A DNA stretch of 64,000 bases from Dolichospermum compactum NIES-806 (GCF_002368115.1 NZ_AP018316.1:3780651-3844650), one strand, 5' to 3'. Positions 17,356-26,471 are shown, counted from the stretch's first letter. Notes: a model not told the origin generated them from the letters alone. A program made the numbers and translations.

Positions 17356-18081
17356 TCAACTCACTACATCTTGCAAAGAATAACTTTTTTCTCCGACAAG
17401 ATGACCGTCTTCCATGTAAACAATGCGGTCAGCAATATCTAAAATGCGGTTATCGTGGGTGACAAGTAAAATTGTACAATGATGTTCTTTAGCTAATTTC
17501 TGCATTAGTTCTACCACATCCCGTCCTGATTGTTTATCAAGTGCGGCGGTGGGTTCATCTGCTAGGACTATTTTTGGTTTGCTGACTAAGGCGCGAGCGA
17601 TCGCCACTCGTTGTTTTTGCCCCCCTGATAAACTATCTGGATAATAATGAAGGCGATTTCCTAATCCTACTTCTTCTAACATTTTTTGGGAATGTATTAA
17701 CATTTCTTGTGCCGACATTTTCGGCTGTACTTCTAAACCCATTCTCACGTTTTGGATTGCTGTTAAGCTACCGTGTAAGTTATGGGCTTGAAAAATATAA
17801 CCATTATTTCTGCGGGCTTGGTTTAATTGTTTAGCATTGGCTTGACATAGTTCATTACCTAATATCTGCAAACTTCCAAATTGGGCAGAACGTAACCCAC
17901 CAGCCAAGGTTAATAATGTGGTTTTACCAGAACCAGAAGGACCTGTCATGATCACAATTTCCCCTGCATTTATAGTTAAGTTGATGTTAAATAAAACTTG
18001 TTTTCGTAGTTGTCCAGATCCGAAGTAATGATCAAGATTTTCGATATAAATTACAGGTTTTTGAGGGTTAATAGTTTGCAT
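17356..18081 (-). CDS. devA: DevA-type ABC exporter ATPase
   Basis: 241 residues from the ATG at 18081 (MQTINPQKPVIYIENLDHYF). Walker A GPSGSGKTT is at 47-55, the signature LSGGQKQR from 151, and Walker B IVLADEP at 171-177. It belongs to the ATPases of DevBCA/HgdABC-type exporters, which with a HlyD-like adaptor (DevB), a permease (DevC) and TolC export glycolipids or other compounds in Nostocales. Here the upstream neighbour is only a devB fragment, read in the same frame and joined to devA without a stop, and no devC exists nearby. The ATPase is therefore an orphan and may be non-functional or borrow a permease. Confidence 0.85.
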   Translation of the reverse strand: MQTINPQKPVIYIENLDHYFGSGQLRKQVLFNINLTINAGEIVIMTGPSGSGKTTLLTLAGGLRSAQFGSLQILGNELCQANAKQLNQARRNNGYIFQAHNLHGSLTAIQNVRMGLEVQPKMSAQEMLIHSQKMLEEVGLGNRLHYYPDSLSGGQKQRVAIARALVSKPKIVLADEPTAALDKQSGRDVVELMQKLAKEHHCTILLVTHDNRILDIADRIVYMEDGHLVGEKSYSLQDVVS

Positions 18082-18186
18082 AGTTGAGGTTTTAACGATT
18101 GATTTTTTGCACGCAGAGCCGCAGAGACAACAGAGAGGAATTTTCAGGAATTTCAAACATATTTGCTGGGTCGGCTGATTGGAGTT

Positions 18187-18342
18187 TATTTGTCCAAGTT
18201 CGACAATGCCGTTACCGGATACTACTTCACCCCCACGGCTATAAATGTCAGAAATTACACCATTTTGAGGTGCTTTAATATAACTTTGATCGAAATTGGC
18301 TTTTGCCTGTGCGGCTGCGGCTATTTTATTTAAGGTGGCTTT
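18187..18342 (-). pseudogene. devB: devB (HlyD-like adaptor) fragment fused towards devA
   Basis: About 50 codons encode SKATLNKIAAAAQAKANFD, then YIKAPQNGVISDIYSRGGE and VVSGNGIVELGQ, the barrel-sandwich region of DevB/HlyD adaptors. A stop codon precedes it, so the first part of devB is missing. The match ends after ELGQ, where unrelated sequence (including a CGCAGAGCCGCAGAGA dispersed repeat) leads in frame into devA. A deletion that removed the rest of devB and all of devC explains the structure. Confidence 0.7.
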
Positions 18343-18373
18343 AGACTAGAATATGCTGCATTGTGAAGAGATT

Positions 18374-18407
18374 TTACCAATGAAGAGCGATCGCTCTTCA
18401 TTGGTAA
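18374..18407. repeat. Perfect 34-bp palindrome centred on HIP1
   Basis: The 17-bp half TTACCAATGAAGAGCGA is followed by its exact reverse complement, placing a HIP1 octamer GCGATCGC at the dyad centre. It lies between the devB fragment and the inverted-repeat element at 18417, so no nearby gene explains it. Confidence 0.9.
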
Positions 18408-18416
18408 TCTAGTTAG

Positions 18417-18550
18417 GGCTTGCTGATAGCCTGCGTGGCGTAGCCATATTGAGGTATGAAATTCCCAAATTGAACCTTTAAAACTCAAACCTCAGTGCGT
18501 TTTTGCGCCTTTGCGAGAGACTAAAATTCATACCCTTAATCAGCAACGCC
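18417..18550 (+). mobile_element. 135-bp MITE-like element, copy A
   Basis: The whole element is repeated, inverted, at 43798-43932. Ends carry the inverted repeat GGCGTTGCTGAT (left copy lacks one G). The interior includes CCTGCGTGGCGTAGCCATAT, GGTATGAAATTCCCAAATTG and CGCCTTTGCGAGAGACTAAA. There is no coding capacity. The rest of the 18082-18622 gap is accounted for by the devB fragment, the palindrome and short ACCAATT repeats. Confidence 0.8.
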
Positions 18551-18622
18551 GTATATACATGAGAAATTATGGGTATGGAAATCAAAGCAATCACGGGGGG
18601 TTGTCCCCACGATATTGACCAA

Positions 18623-20473
18623 TTACCAATTACCAATTTCCTCTATATATTCGGTAGTGGGAATCACTGGTGAATATTGGTGCAGTACCTTACTGATTGC
18701 CGTTAAATTACAAGTTAATTCAATTTGTTCTCTTTCTAGCAAACCCAGAATAAAATCGGGCTTGTCTTTAGCTACCACTGGTAATTGATGTAAACCACGT
18801 AATGCCATCCGGTCTAAAGCTTCAGATACAGGTTCATCATCCCAAGCATAGAGAATATCTGTAGTACAAATATCTATCAGTTTTTGACTAGATAAATATT
18901 CCTGAATTTCCGGCAATGAATTAGGAAGATTTTGGCAGATAAAAAAAGTTCGTTTAATATCTTCTAGGGAAAGAATTCCTACCAGTTTACCAGTATCATC
19001 ATCAATGATTAAAGCACTGCGTATTCGTTCCCGCGTCATTACTACCGCAGTCTCTAATACGCCTAAAGTTGCTGATAATTTTTTGGGACAGGTGTACATA
19101 GCATCTGCTACTAACATTTGCTGCCAAAGTTCTACCTTTTCATCTTTCAATTCAGGTAAACCAATCTGTTGCAGATTAGCATTAGCATCTACAGTTGGTT
19201 TGATTAGTTCTACTAACCAAACACTTAAACCCACTGCCGCCATTAAAGGTAAAACAATGCGGTAATCACGGGTTAATTCAAATAACATTAAAATTGCTGT
19301 TAATGGTGCTCTTACGCTACCTGCTAAAACCGCCGCCATACCTACCATTGCATAAGCTGGAGGAGCAGCCATATACTCTCCAATTCCTGGTATAATAAAA
19401 GCCAAAAATTTAGCGTAGGCAGACCCAAAGGAAGCACCTAAAAACATAGCCGGGGCAAATAATCCGCCCACAAAACCACTACCTGAACTTACCGCTGTCA
19501 TTAGCAGTTTTAATACTAGTAAAATGAGTAATAAATTAAGAGAAAAATCTTCATCCTGTAGTATCGCTTCTACAGTTCCATAGCCGATACCTAAAATTTG
19601 TGGGTATTGCCAACCGACGAAACCAATAATTACACCACCAAAAATTGGCTGAATCGACTGAGGAATTTTACCTAATAACGTTAACCGTGAGAAATTGCCA
19701 GTAAAGATAGATTTAGCTAAACGAATGGATTCAGTATAAGTAAGAGAAATTAAACTTGCACCCAAACCTAAACCCAGATAAAGCGGTAATTCTAGGTAAC
19801 TACGAACTTGATAAGCAGGTAAAGCAAAAGCTGGTTGTGAACCTAAACCAATTTGAGCAATTAAGGCAGCAACAACAGCAGCCAGTAATATCACACTTAC
19901 CGCAGAAGTAGCAAAATATGTACTGCCCATAACTACTTCTAGGGCAAAAAATACTCCCGCAATGGGGGCGTTAAAACCAGCCGCTAAACCAGCCGCCGCC
20001 CCAGCCCCCAATAGTAACCGCTGACGCTCTTGAGAGACTTGTAATATGTCCGATAACAACACGCCAAAATTAGTCCCAATTTCTACACTTGGACCTTCTG
20101 GACCCAAAGATGCACCACTACCAAGAGAAACTGCCGCAGCGATCATTTTTGTCACCGGTCGCAGGGGTTTTTTCGCTTCTTTTCCCTGAGAAACAGCTAT
20201 TAGGGATGAAAGTCCTGGACCAAAATCTTGAGTTCGCCACCGCATGAGGCCAACAATGATACCGCCGAGAATAGGAACAGCCGCTAAGGTCCAAGCACCC
20301 CAAATCCCAATCTGTCCCATCAAATTTTCCAACATGAAGTTGTTAATTAGCTGGATTAAATAGTGAAAGGTGACTATACCCATACCTGTGCTACCGCCAA
20401 TTAGCACGGCTAAAAACAGCACCACTGTTTCGGGAGAGGCTTGGAAACGATTAATTAACTGAGTGAACCGCAT
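18623..20473 (-). CDS. CLC-family anion transporter/channel with CBS domains
   Basis: 616 residues: a CLC membrane domain (about 15-410) then two CBS domains (about 450-600). The gating-Glu motif is intact (GASLGPEGPSVEIG, E126), as are FNAPIAGVFFALE (167-179) and GGLFAPAMFLG. Two positions are unusual. The selectivity loop is GPGL (85-88) where E. coli ClC has GSGIP; Pro at this place is what plant AtCLCa uses for nitrate. The internal proton Glu (E203 in E. coli) aligns with V180, as in CLC channels rather than exchangers. Function as a passive anion, perhaps nitrate, pathway is inference. Confidence 0.93.
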   Translation of the reverse strand: MRFTQLINRFQASPETVVLFLAVLIGGSTGMGIVTFHYLIQLINNFMLENLMGQIGIWGAWTLAAVPILGGIIVGLMRWRTQDFGPGLSSLIAVSQGKEAKKPLRPVTKMIAAAVSLGSGASLGPEGPSVEIGTNFGVLLSDILQVSQERQRLLLGAGAAAGLAAGFNAPIAGVFFALEVVMGSTYFATSAVSVILLAAVVAALIAQIGLGSQPAFALPAYQVRSYLELPLYLGLGLGASLISLTYTESIRLAKSIFTGNFSRLTLLGKIPQSIQPIFGGVIIGFVGWQYPQILGIGYGTVEAILQDEDFSLNLLLILLVLKLLMTAVSSGSGFVGGLFAPAMFLGASFGSAYAKFLAFIIPGIGEYMAAPPAYAMVGMAAVLAGSVRAPLTAILMLFELTRDYRIVLPLMAAVGLSVWLVELIKPTVDANANLQQIGLPELKDEKVELWQQMLVADAMYTCPKKLSATLGVLETAVVMTRERIRSALIIDDDTGKLVGILSLEDIKRTFFICQNLPNSLPEIQEYLSSQKLIDICTTDILYAWDDEPVSEALDRMALRGLHQLPVVAKDKPDFILGLLEREQIELTCNLTAISKVLHQYSPVIPTTEYIEEIGNW

Positions 20474-20840
20474 GGAATATGGGGGAAAGTAGGGTTTTAA
20501 TCATTGAGGATTCTTAGATATTGATAAACAGGGTAAATGTCAGAAAAATCCATTTTTCGTCTATTATTTCTTATTGTGGTTTATTATCAGAGAAACTGCC
20601 TGCTCAATAACTAATTAACGAAAATCACAAAATATTTAGAAAAAATAATTCTGTCCTGCGGTACTAACAACTTGGGTTAGTATTGAGGGGAGTACGTCGT
20701 TGGATCAATTGCATTCTGAAATTCCATCATAGTATTTTGCCGATCACTATCAGTGATTATGGCATGATTACTAGATTTACAGTAAAATTAAATACAGATA
20801 TTGTTATAAATAGAATCAAGGGACTAGGCGGACGAGGTAG
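20474..20840. other. Intergenic region, nothing recognised
   Basis: 367 bp of AT-rich DNA between the divergent CLC gene and the zinc-ribbon protein. It must contain both promoters, but no operator, RNA or repeat could be supported. Confidence 0.5.
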
Positions 20841-21218
20841 ATGAGTACAAATACTTTTCATAATCATTATGTTACTTGCCCAATTTGCCAAAAAAATAAC
20901 AGAACAAAGCTAATAAGGTCTTATGTTGGTTTGTTTACCTGTCCTTATTGTCAGGAAAAATTAGTGGTTTGCCAAAGTGGACATTATGTGCGTGATCCAT
21001 TTATTTGGAGACAAATGATGATTTCATCGGCTCTCCGTCGTCAAAGCCGACCTTTTGCAAGGATCATCAGAGATTTTATCGTCATTAAGCGTCCTTTATT
21101 GTCTTTGGTTGTGGGAAGTGCAATTTTTTTCGGGATTGTGACTATGACTCAAGACAATATGAGTCGTAATGGTCAAGAAATTCCTAAAATTGAAAAAATG
21201 AATCAGGGTGAAAAATAG
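20841..21218 (+). CDS. Small zinc-ribbon membrane protein, unknown
   Basis: 125 residues. The N-terminal part has CPICQKNNRTK and CPYCQEKLVVC, a two-CxxC zinc ribbon (about residues 13-45). A basic middle (LRRQSRPFARIIRDFIVIKR) leads into one hydrophobic segment (about 88-105) and a polar tail. The layout is a cytosolic zinc ribbon anchored by one helix. I do not recognise a named family. A weak ribosome-binding site (GAGGTAG) precedes the ATG. Confidence 0.7.
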   Translation: MSTNTFHNHYVTCPICQKNNRTKLIRSYVGLFTCPYCQEKLVVCQSGHYVRDPFIWRQMMISSALRRQSRPFARIIRDFIVIKRPLLSLVVGSAIFFGIVTMTQDNMSRNGQEIPKIEKMNQGEK

Positions 21219-21221
21219 AGT

Positions 21222-21357
21222 TCAGGAGTCAGGAGTCAGGAGTATGGCTAACGCCACGCTGCGCTATCAGGAGAAGGAAGAAAATTCCTTCCCTGTTCCC
21301 TATTCCCCGTTCCCTGTTCCCTTCCCACAACGACAATTCTTAACACCAACCAACTTA
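21222..21357. repeat. Dispersed and tandem repeats
   Basis: Contains tandem CAGGAGT heptamers, the TATGGCTAACGCCACGCTGC segment also seen at about 4401, CCCTGTTCCC-type repeats, and an inverted, diverged copy (21325-21357) of the 32-bp repeat found at 12001 and 16166. Confidence 0.7.
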
Positions 21358-22968
21358 TAATGAGTTATTTTGTTTGGTAATTAATTGCCAGTCTTTTACT
21401 TTGTCTATGATTTTGATGGATTTAAACTGGAGGTTTTCTAAGGTAGATGTGTTAATAAGAAAATAAGGTTGGCTATCATACTGCCAGTAATATTGTAGTT
21501 CACCGATAGAAGCAGGAATGATGGTGCGATCGCTATAAAAATCCAAGGAAGGACGATGGTAGGGAAAAGATGTATAGATTTCCTTAACTGCTGGATTAAT
21601 TTTCGTGATCATTGCCGCTACGGGTTTAACGGCATAGGCTGTATTTAATTCCCAAACCCAGTAATTAGATTTCATTAATAATAATAGAGAAATATAACTT
21701 CCCCAAATTAAAATCTTCAGAAATTGTCTATCACCGCGTTCTGCTAAAATTGCGGATAAAGTCATAGTTAAAGCTACTGCGGCAAAAATAATCTGTAACT
21801 CGGCTTTGTCTAATGTTCTGCCACCAAAGTAAATACTACTGGCAGAGGCTACTACCGCCAATATCGCTAAACTCGTTACCCAAGCGCGGGGATAGCCTGA
21901 GAATAAGGGGACATTTTCCATCTGGGCTAATTGAAACCCAAAAGCTAAAGCCAAACTAGGGTAAATGGGGAATATATACCAGGGGAGTTTAAAGCTAATT
22001 AGGGAAATAATTAATAGATAAACACCAGACCAGATAATAATTAATTTTGCCCAACTGAAATTATTATTTTCCCAGGTAATGCGGATAGTTTGGGGGAGAA
22101 ATATCAACCAAGGCCATGTCCATTTAGCGATTTCTAAAAGATAATACCAAGGTGCTTGGGATGTGCCATTATTAATGGTTCGAATATGGCTTAAAGATGT
22201 ATTTACATCAATACTGAAGGGATATCCATAGTGCCATAATTGAAACCCATACCAGCAGCATACAGGTAGACAACCGATCAAGATCCCTATCCAGAAGTAA
22301 TAACTTGTGAGTAGTCTGGGTGTATCGCAAAAAAGAAAGACTAAAACAACTGCACCTAAATAAACACCCATCATGCTTTGAGTTAGACAAATTAACCCAA
22401 AACTAATGCCTATTCCTAAGCAGTAACGTAAATCCCGCCGCGATCGCAAGACAAACCAGATCATCAAAATAAAAAAACAGGCAACTGCCCCATCTAACAT
22501 TGCCAACCTGCCATAACGAACCACAGGCAGCATTGTTAAATAAATCAAAGCACTATAAATAGCTGCCCAACGTTGACGAAATATCTCCCTCCCCAAACAA
22601 TACAAGCAAGGTACAGAAGTTGCTGTCAAAATTGCACTAGGTAGGCGCGTTGTCCATTCATTGACACCACCCAAAGAATAAGCCCCAGCAATTAACCAGT
22701 GCATAAGGGGCGGTGTGTGATGATATGGTTCACCACCCAACGTGGGATAAAGCCAACGCATTGAATCTACCGGGGCTTGCCAAATTTCCCGCGCTACCCT
22801 GGCTACGGTTGCCTCATCGCCATCTTGTAAGGGCAAACCTCCAAGATTGATACTAAACAAGATCACCGCTGCTAATAACAATAGGATTAGCCATAGCCAA
22901 TCAATCTTTTTTTCAATCACACGGTGCTGTTTTTCTAGATGAGTCCAAATAAAGCTTCCTTCTTGCAT
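21355..22968 (-). CDS. Glycosyltransferase family 39 (ArnT/PMT-like) membrane protein
   Basis: 537 residues with about eleven to twelve hydrophobic segments. After the first helix comes LPLQDGDEATVARVAREIW, the acidic first loop of GT-C transferases with the catalytic Asp/Glu. Next are GGEPYHHTPPLMHWLIAG and RLPSAILTATSVPCLYCLG, typical of the ArnT/PMT_2 superfamily. Such enzymes move a sugar from a polyprenyl-phosphate donor to lipid or protein on the outer face of the membrane. Donor and acceptor cannot be read from sequence. The gene stands alone. Confidence 0.9.
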   Translation of the reverse strand: MQEGSFIWTHLEKQHRVIEKKIDWLWLILLLLAAVILFSINLGGLPLQDGDEATVARVAREIWQAPVDSMRWLYPTLGGEPYHHTPPLMHWLIAGAYSLGGVNEWTTRLPSAILTATSVPCLYCLGREIFRQRWAAIYSALIYLTMLPVVRYGRLAMLDGAVACFFILMIWFVLRSRRDLRYCLGIGISFGLICLTQSMMGVYLGAVVLVFLFCDTPRLLTSYYFWIGILIGCLPVCCWYGFQLWHYGYPFSIDVNTSLSHIRTINNGTSQAPWYYLLEIAKWTWPWLIFLPQTIRITWENNNFSWAKLIIIWSGVYLLIISLISFKLPWYIFPIYPSLALAFGFQLAQMENVPLFSGYPRAWVTSLAILAVVASASSIYFGGRTLDKAELQIIFAAVALTMTLSAILAERGDRQFLKILIWGSYISLLLLMKSNYWVWELNTAYAVKPVAAMITKINPAVKEIYTSFPYHRPSLDFYSDRTIIPASIGELQYYWQYDSQPYFLINTSTLENLQFKSIKIIDKVKDWQLITKQNNSL

Positions 22969-23225
22969 ATTCTATGCGAATCTTATAACTGCTATGTTTA
23001 ATCACATAGAGATCAAAGCGAATCTCCAATGTTGCCATCTAGGAACAATCTATATTCAAAAACAATGGCTAAATCCCAAATTAACTCAGTTTATCATGAA
23101 TAGAGATAATTTTTTGGCGAAGATTTTCTTATTGATTTTTTAAAGAAGTTTACAAGCATCTTTACGATTAAATGATATAAATACTACCATTAGCATTTAG
23201 TCAACTACCCTGAAGGAGAATGTCA

Positions 23226-24752
23226 ATGAACTTACCTTTTATTTTAGATGTGGCACTGGGTTTAATTTTTATTTACTTAATTTTAAGTTTACTGGCTTCA
23301 GAAATTCAAGAACTATTAACAACTGTACTGCAATGGCGGGCTGAACACTTGAGAAGATCAATTGAAATTCTTTTAGCTGGTGATGCTCAAACTTCAGAAA
23401 ATCCGGAAATAATTCAACTTGTCAATAAAATTTACGGTAATCCTTTAATTCAAAACATTAATCAAGAGGCTAAAGGTTTATTGGCAACTTTACCTCGGAA
23501 AGCGACTTGGGCATTTGGCTCATTATTTAATCTGTTTAGAAAGTCTAGTTCTAGATTTAAAAAAGAAACTGTGTTTGGTGATCAAAAACGTAGTGCGCCT
23601 TCCTATATTGGTGGTGAAAATTTTGCTAATACTTTTATGGATACACTCCAACTGCCAATATTGGTAGAAAAATTAACTGAAATTAGGTTGGAGCAATTCA
23701 AAGCTGAACGGTTAGATGATGTTAGACAAATTTTGATTCAGTTACAAGTTTACATTAATAATCAGGAACTATCTAATGAATTTGCCACCAATATTGCCGC
23801 AGATTATAGACGGTTGGATTTAGAGTATAACCTGATTATTGATGAATTCAAAAAGGAAAAATATGATATCTACATGGTGATAAATAGGATGGGAGATAGC
23901 CTAGCTAAATATATAGAAAGTTTTGCAGCAAGTATAGCTGATCATGAATATATTTTAGATAAGCCTTTGCGGGAACTAAAATTCTTAAGACAAGATATTT
24001 TTGAAAGCGCAGAAAAAGCCATAGTGATAGGAGGCTTAAAACCTAATATTAATGAAATTGTCAAATCTATCAAGAAAGGTAGTGATATTCATGGTGAAGT
24101 CATAGCAGCTATCCAAGATAAAGATAGTGAAACATATAAAAAAGTTAAAGAATTGATTGATATTTTGCCAACTTCTGTAGTTGATAACATTGAAACTATG
24201 GCAAAACGCGCCCAGATGAGAGCTAAAAGCACGGAGGAAGGTATTACTCTTTTGCGGAGAGAAATTGAAAATAGTTTTGATAGCTCAATGGAAAGAGCCG
24301 GTGGTGTTTATAAACGTAATGCTAAAGGAGTGGCAATTTTAATTGGGATAACTTTAGCTATCACAACCAATGCCGATACTTTTCATATCATTAACCGGTT
24401 ATCTAAGGATTCTTTATTGCGGGAAATAATTATTAACCAGGCCGTAAAAGTAGCACCACAAGACTCTAATCCTTCAGATATCAATAAAATAGATCCTAAC
24501 GAGATTTTAAAGGAAGTTGAATTACCAATTGGTTGGACAAGTGCTAACGTACAACAGCAAATTAACAGCACAAAATATAGAGTTAATGGGTTGCCTGTTT
24601 TCAGTGTTTTAAGTATGATTGCTGGTTGGTTTGTCAGTGGTATTGCTATTGCAATGGGTGCGCCTTTTTGGTTTGATTTACTAGGAAAAGTGATGAATGT
24701 CAAAAATGCAGGTAAAAAAGGCAAACAGTCCCCCAGAAATCAAGATGAATAA
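23226..24752 (+). CDS. Membrane-anchored hypothetical protein, helical
   Basis: 508 residues from the second ATG (23226). AAGGAG at 23213-23218 is 7 bp from it but only 1 bp from the ATG at 23220, so the later start is preferred. One N-terminal membrane helix (about 8-28) is followed by a long charged, helical middle and two hydrophobic segments near residues 362-385 and 455-480. The arrangement suggests a large soluble domain held by membrane helices at both ends. No catalytic motif is recognised. It is followed by a terminator. Confidence 0.75.
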   Translation: MNLPFILDVALGLIFIYLILSLLASEIQELLTTVLQWRAEHLRRSIEILLAGDAQTSENPEIIQLVNKIYGNPLIQNINQEAKGLLATLPRKATWAFGSLFNLFRKSSSRFKKETVFGDQKRSAPSYIGGENFANTFMDTLQLPILVEKLTEIRLEQFKAERLDDVRQILIQLQVYINNQELSNEFATNIAADYRRLDLEYNLIIDEFKKEKYDIYMVINRMGDSLAKYIESFAASIADHEYILDKPLRELKFLRQDIFESAEKAIVIGGLKPNINEIVKSIKKGSDIHGEVIAAIQDKDSETYKKVKELIDILPTSVVDNIETMAKRAQMRAKSTEEGITLLRREIENSFDSSMERAGGVYKRNAKGVAILIGITLAITTNADTFHIINRLSKDSLLREIIINQAVKVAPQDSNPSDINKIDPNEILKEVELPIGWTSANVQQQINSTKYRVNGLPVFSVLSMIAGWFVSGIAIAMGAPFWFDLLGKVMNVKNAGKKGKQSPRNQDE

Positions 24753-24763
24753 TCAATAATTCA

Positions 24764-24794
24764 GATACCCGACTTCTTTGAGAAGTCGGGTATC
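24764..24794. terminator. Terminator palindrome (dispersed type)
   Basis: GATACCCGACTTCT pairs exactly with AGAAGTCGGGTATC across TTG. It lies between two convergent genes. Close relatives occur at 60795-60827 and 61915-61943, so this is also a dispersed repeat. Confidence 0.8.
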
Positions 24795-24801
24795 TTGTGG
24801 T

Positions 24802-26094
24802 TTAGAAAATAAAAATTATTTGTACATCCCATTCTCTGTTTTGGCGGATAATTTGAATTTGTTGGAGAAATTCACGGAAGTAAAATCTTCGTTCTACCTC
24901 TGATAAATCTAACCAAAATTGGGGAATGGAAACAGCTTGAGCTACGGAACGCAAATTCACAGGAGGAAGAATCGCTAACTTGGCTTGAAGTTCAGAAATT
25001 TCTGTGCGAAGTTTGTAAGCTCTTAATTTTGCAGTTTCTATATCTAAAATTCCCGTTTCTATGAAAGTGGGTAATTGCTGGAGGATTTCTTGCTGACGAG
25101 ATATATCATTCCCTAAACTATTTTTAATTGCATCTAATTGGGGAAAATTGATCCCGGCGACAGCTAAAGGTAGATCTCGACAAACATGATCAATGGTTTT
25201 TTGTAAAACTACTTGGTAAGGGATAGCACGACATTTAGGCTGTTGAGGACAGTTAGTTGCACGTAAATATAAATACTCTTGATTCTGATGACGCTGGGTA
25301 ACACTGGTGACAATCATCTGTGATTGACATTGATCACAAATGACTAAACCAGCTAAAGAACGGGGCGCACTAGCCGTCCGTGATGGTAATCTGCTGTTGC
25401 GTCGCAATAGTCTATCAACTTGCGCTGCTTCTTCTCTGGATATAATTGCTGCATGAGTATCAGAGATAATTTCCCTGTTTTGATAGGCTGTATCACCTCG
25501 ATAAACTGGATTAGTTAACCAACGTCTAGCTGTAGTTACAGAAATATTTTTACTGTATTTTTTACCTATATAACGGACGGTAGCACGGACAGAACCATAG
25601 AGTAAAAAATATTCAAAAAAATCTTTAACAACGGGTGAGGTGGTGCGATCAATAATATATTTACCTTGTCCTCTGCGGTAGCCATAGGGGGATTTTCCTG
25701 GTGGTGGTGAGGTTTCTAGGCGATTACGAGCGTGTCCCTGACGAATGCGGCGACTACGTTGTTGATATTGAATTTCTGGTAATAATTGTAGTAATTCGGT
25801 GGGGATTTGATTGGATTTGGAAACATAAGGTTGTTGTGTCGTAATGACCATGACTCCCATTGTTTCTATTTGATTGAGGCGATCGCTCACTTGGGATAAA
25901 CTATCACCTAATTCTTCTAATCGGCGCAGCAGTAGATAATTTACAGTTTCGGTTTGACAATCAATTAATAATTGTTGTAATTGGGTGCGTTTTCCCAAAT
26001 CTTCATAAATTTTATCTACTTCCCAACCCCAATCATCTGGGCTGGGAACAGTATCTAATAATGGATCAGTATAAATATAAACAATTATTTTCAT
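24802..26094 (-). CDS. Serine-recombinase-like protein with degenerate catalytic domain
   Basis: 430 residues from the ATG at 26094. An N-terminal resolvase-like domain (about 1-105) is followed by a recombinase domain (RIRQGHARNRLETSPPPGKS, PYGYRRG, ARRWLTNPVYRGDTAYQNRE), a zinc ribbon (CDQCQSQM with a later CPQQPKC) and a C-terminal helical part. This is the layout of large serine recombinases such as XisF. The catalytic Ser position appears to be Thr (YIYTD, T9), and the D-R-L-G-R motif is EELGD (60-64), losing both catalytic Arg. It probably cannot cut DNA by the usual route and may act as a binding or accessory factor. Confidence 0.85.
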   Translation of the reverse strand: MKIIVYIYTDPLLDTVPSPDDWGWEVDKIYEDLGKRTQLQQLLIDCQTETVNYLLLRRLEELGDSLSQVSDRLNQIETMGVMVITTQQPYVSKSNQIPTELLQLLPEIQYQQRSRRIRQGHARNRLETSPPPGKSPYGYRRGQGKYIIDRTTSPVVKDFFEYFLLYGSVRATVRYIGKKYSKNISVTTARRWLTNPVYRGDTAYQNREIISDTHAAIISREEAAQVDRLLRRNSRLPSRTASAPRSLAGLVICDQCQSQMIVTSVTQRHQNQEYLYLRATNCPQQPKCRAIPYQVVLQKTIDHVCRDLPLAVAGINFPQLDAIKNSLGNDISRQQEILQQLPTFIETGILDIETAKLRAYKLRTEISELQAKLAILPPVNLRSVAQAVSIPQFWLDLSEVERRFYFREFLQQIQIIRQNREWDVQIIFIF

Positions 26095-26130
26095 GGGGAG
26101 AAATAAGGGAGAATTGGATCTTTTCCTCAA

Positions 26131-26471
26131 TTATTAATTGCAAAAACTCGATTAATCTCCTAATTATGCAATACTGATGACATTTTCTGAGGTGTTTTAT
26201 AGACTGTGAGTCTGCAAACTGATATTGAAACAACAAACTTTTTGTTGAAAAATACAAAAGCAAAAGATCACAATTTATCAGTGATTAGATATAAGTAGCT
26301 TGGCACAATTAAATGTAAAACCTCTCTCCAAACCTCTCCCCTATCAGGGTAGAGGCTTTGACTCCTCCTTACCTGGTAGGGAAGGGGGTTGGGGGGTTAG
26401 GTTTATATTATATTTTTTAACGCCCACTTACTTCCTCTAAAATTCGTCATCCGTTTCATAGACATGATAAT
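26131..26471. repeat. Intergenic region with hairpin repeat
   Basis: Within it, AACCTCTCTCCAAACCTCTC (from about 26320) pairs imperfectly with GGGAAGGGGGTTGGGGGGTT (about 26380-26400), a common hairpin-type dispersed repeat. The rest holds the divergent promoters of the recombinase-like and MFS genes, with no clear boxes seen. Confidence 0.6.
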
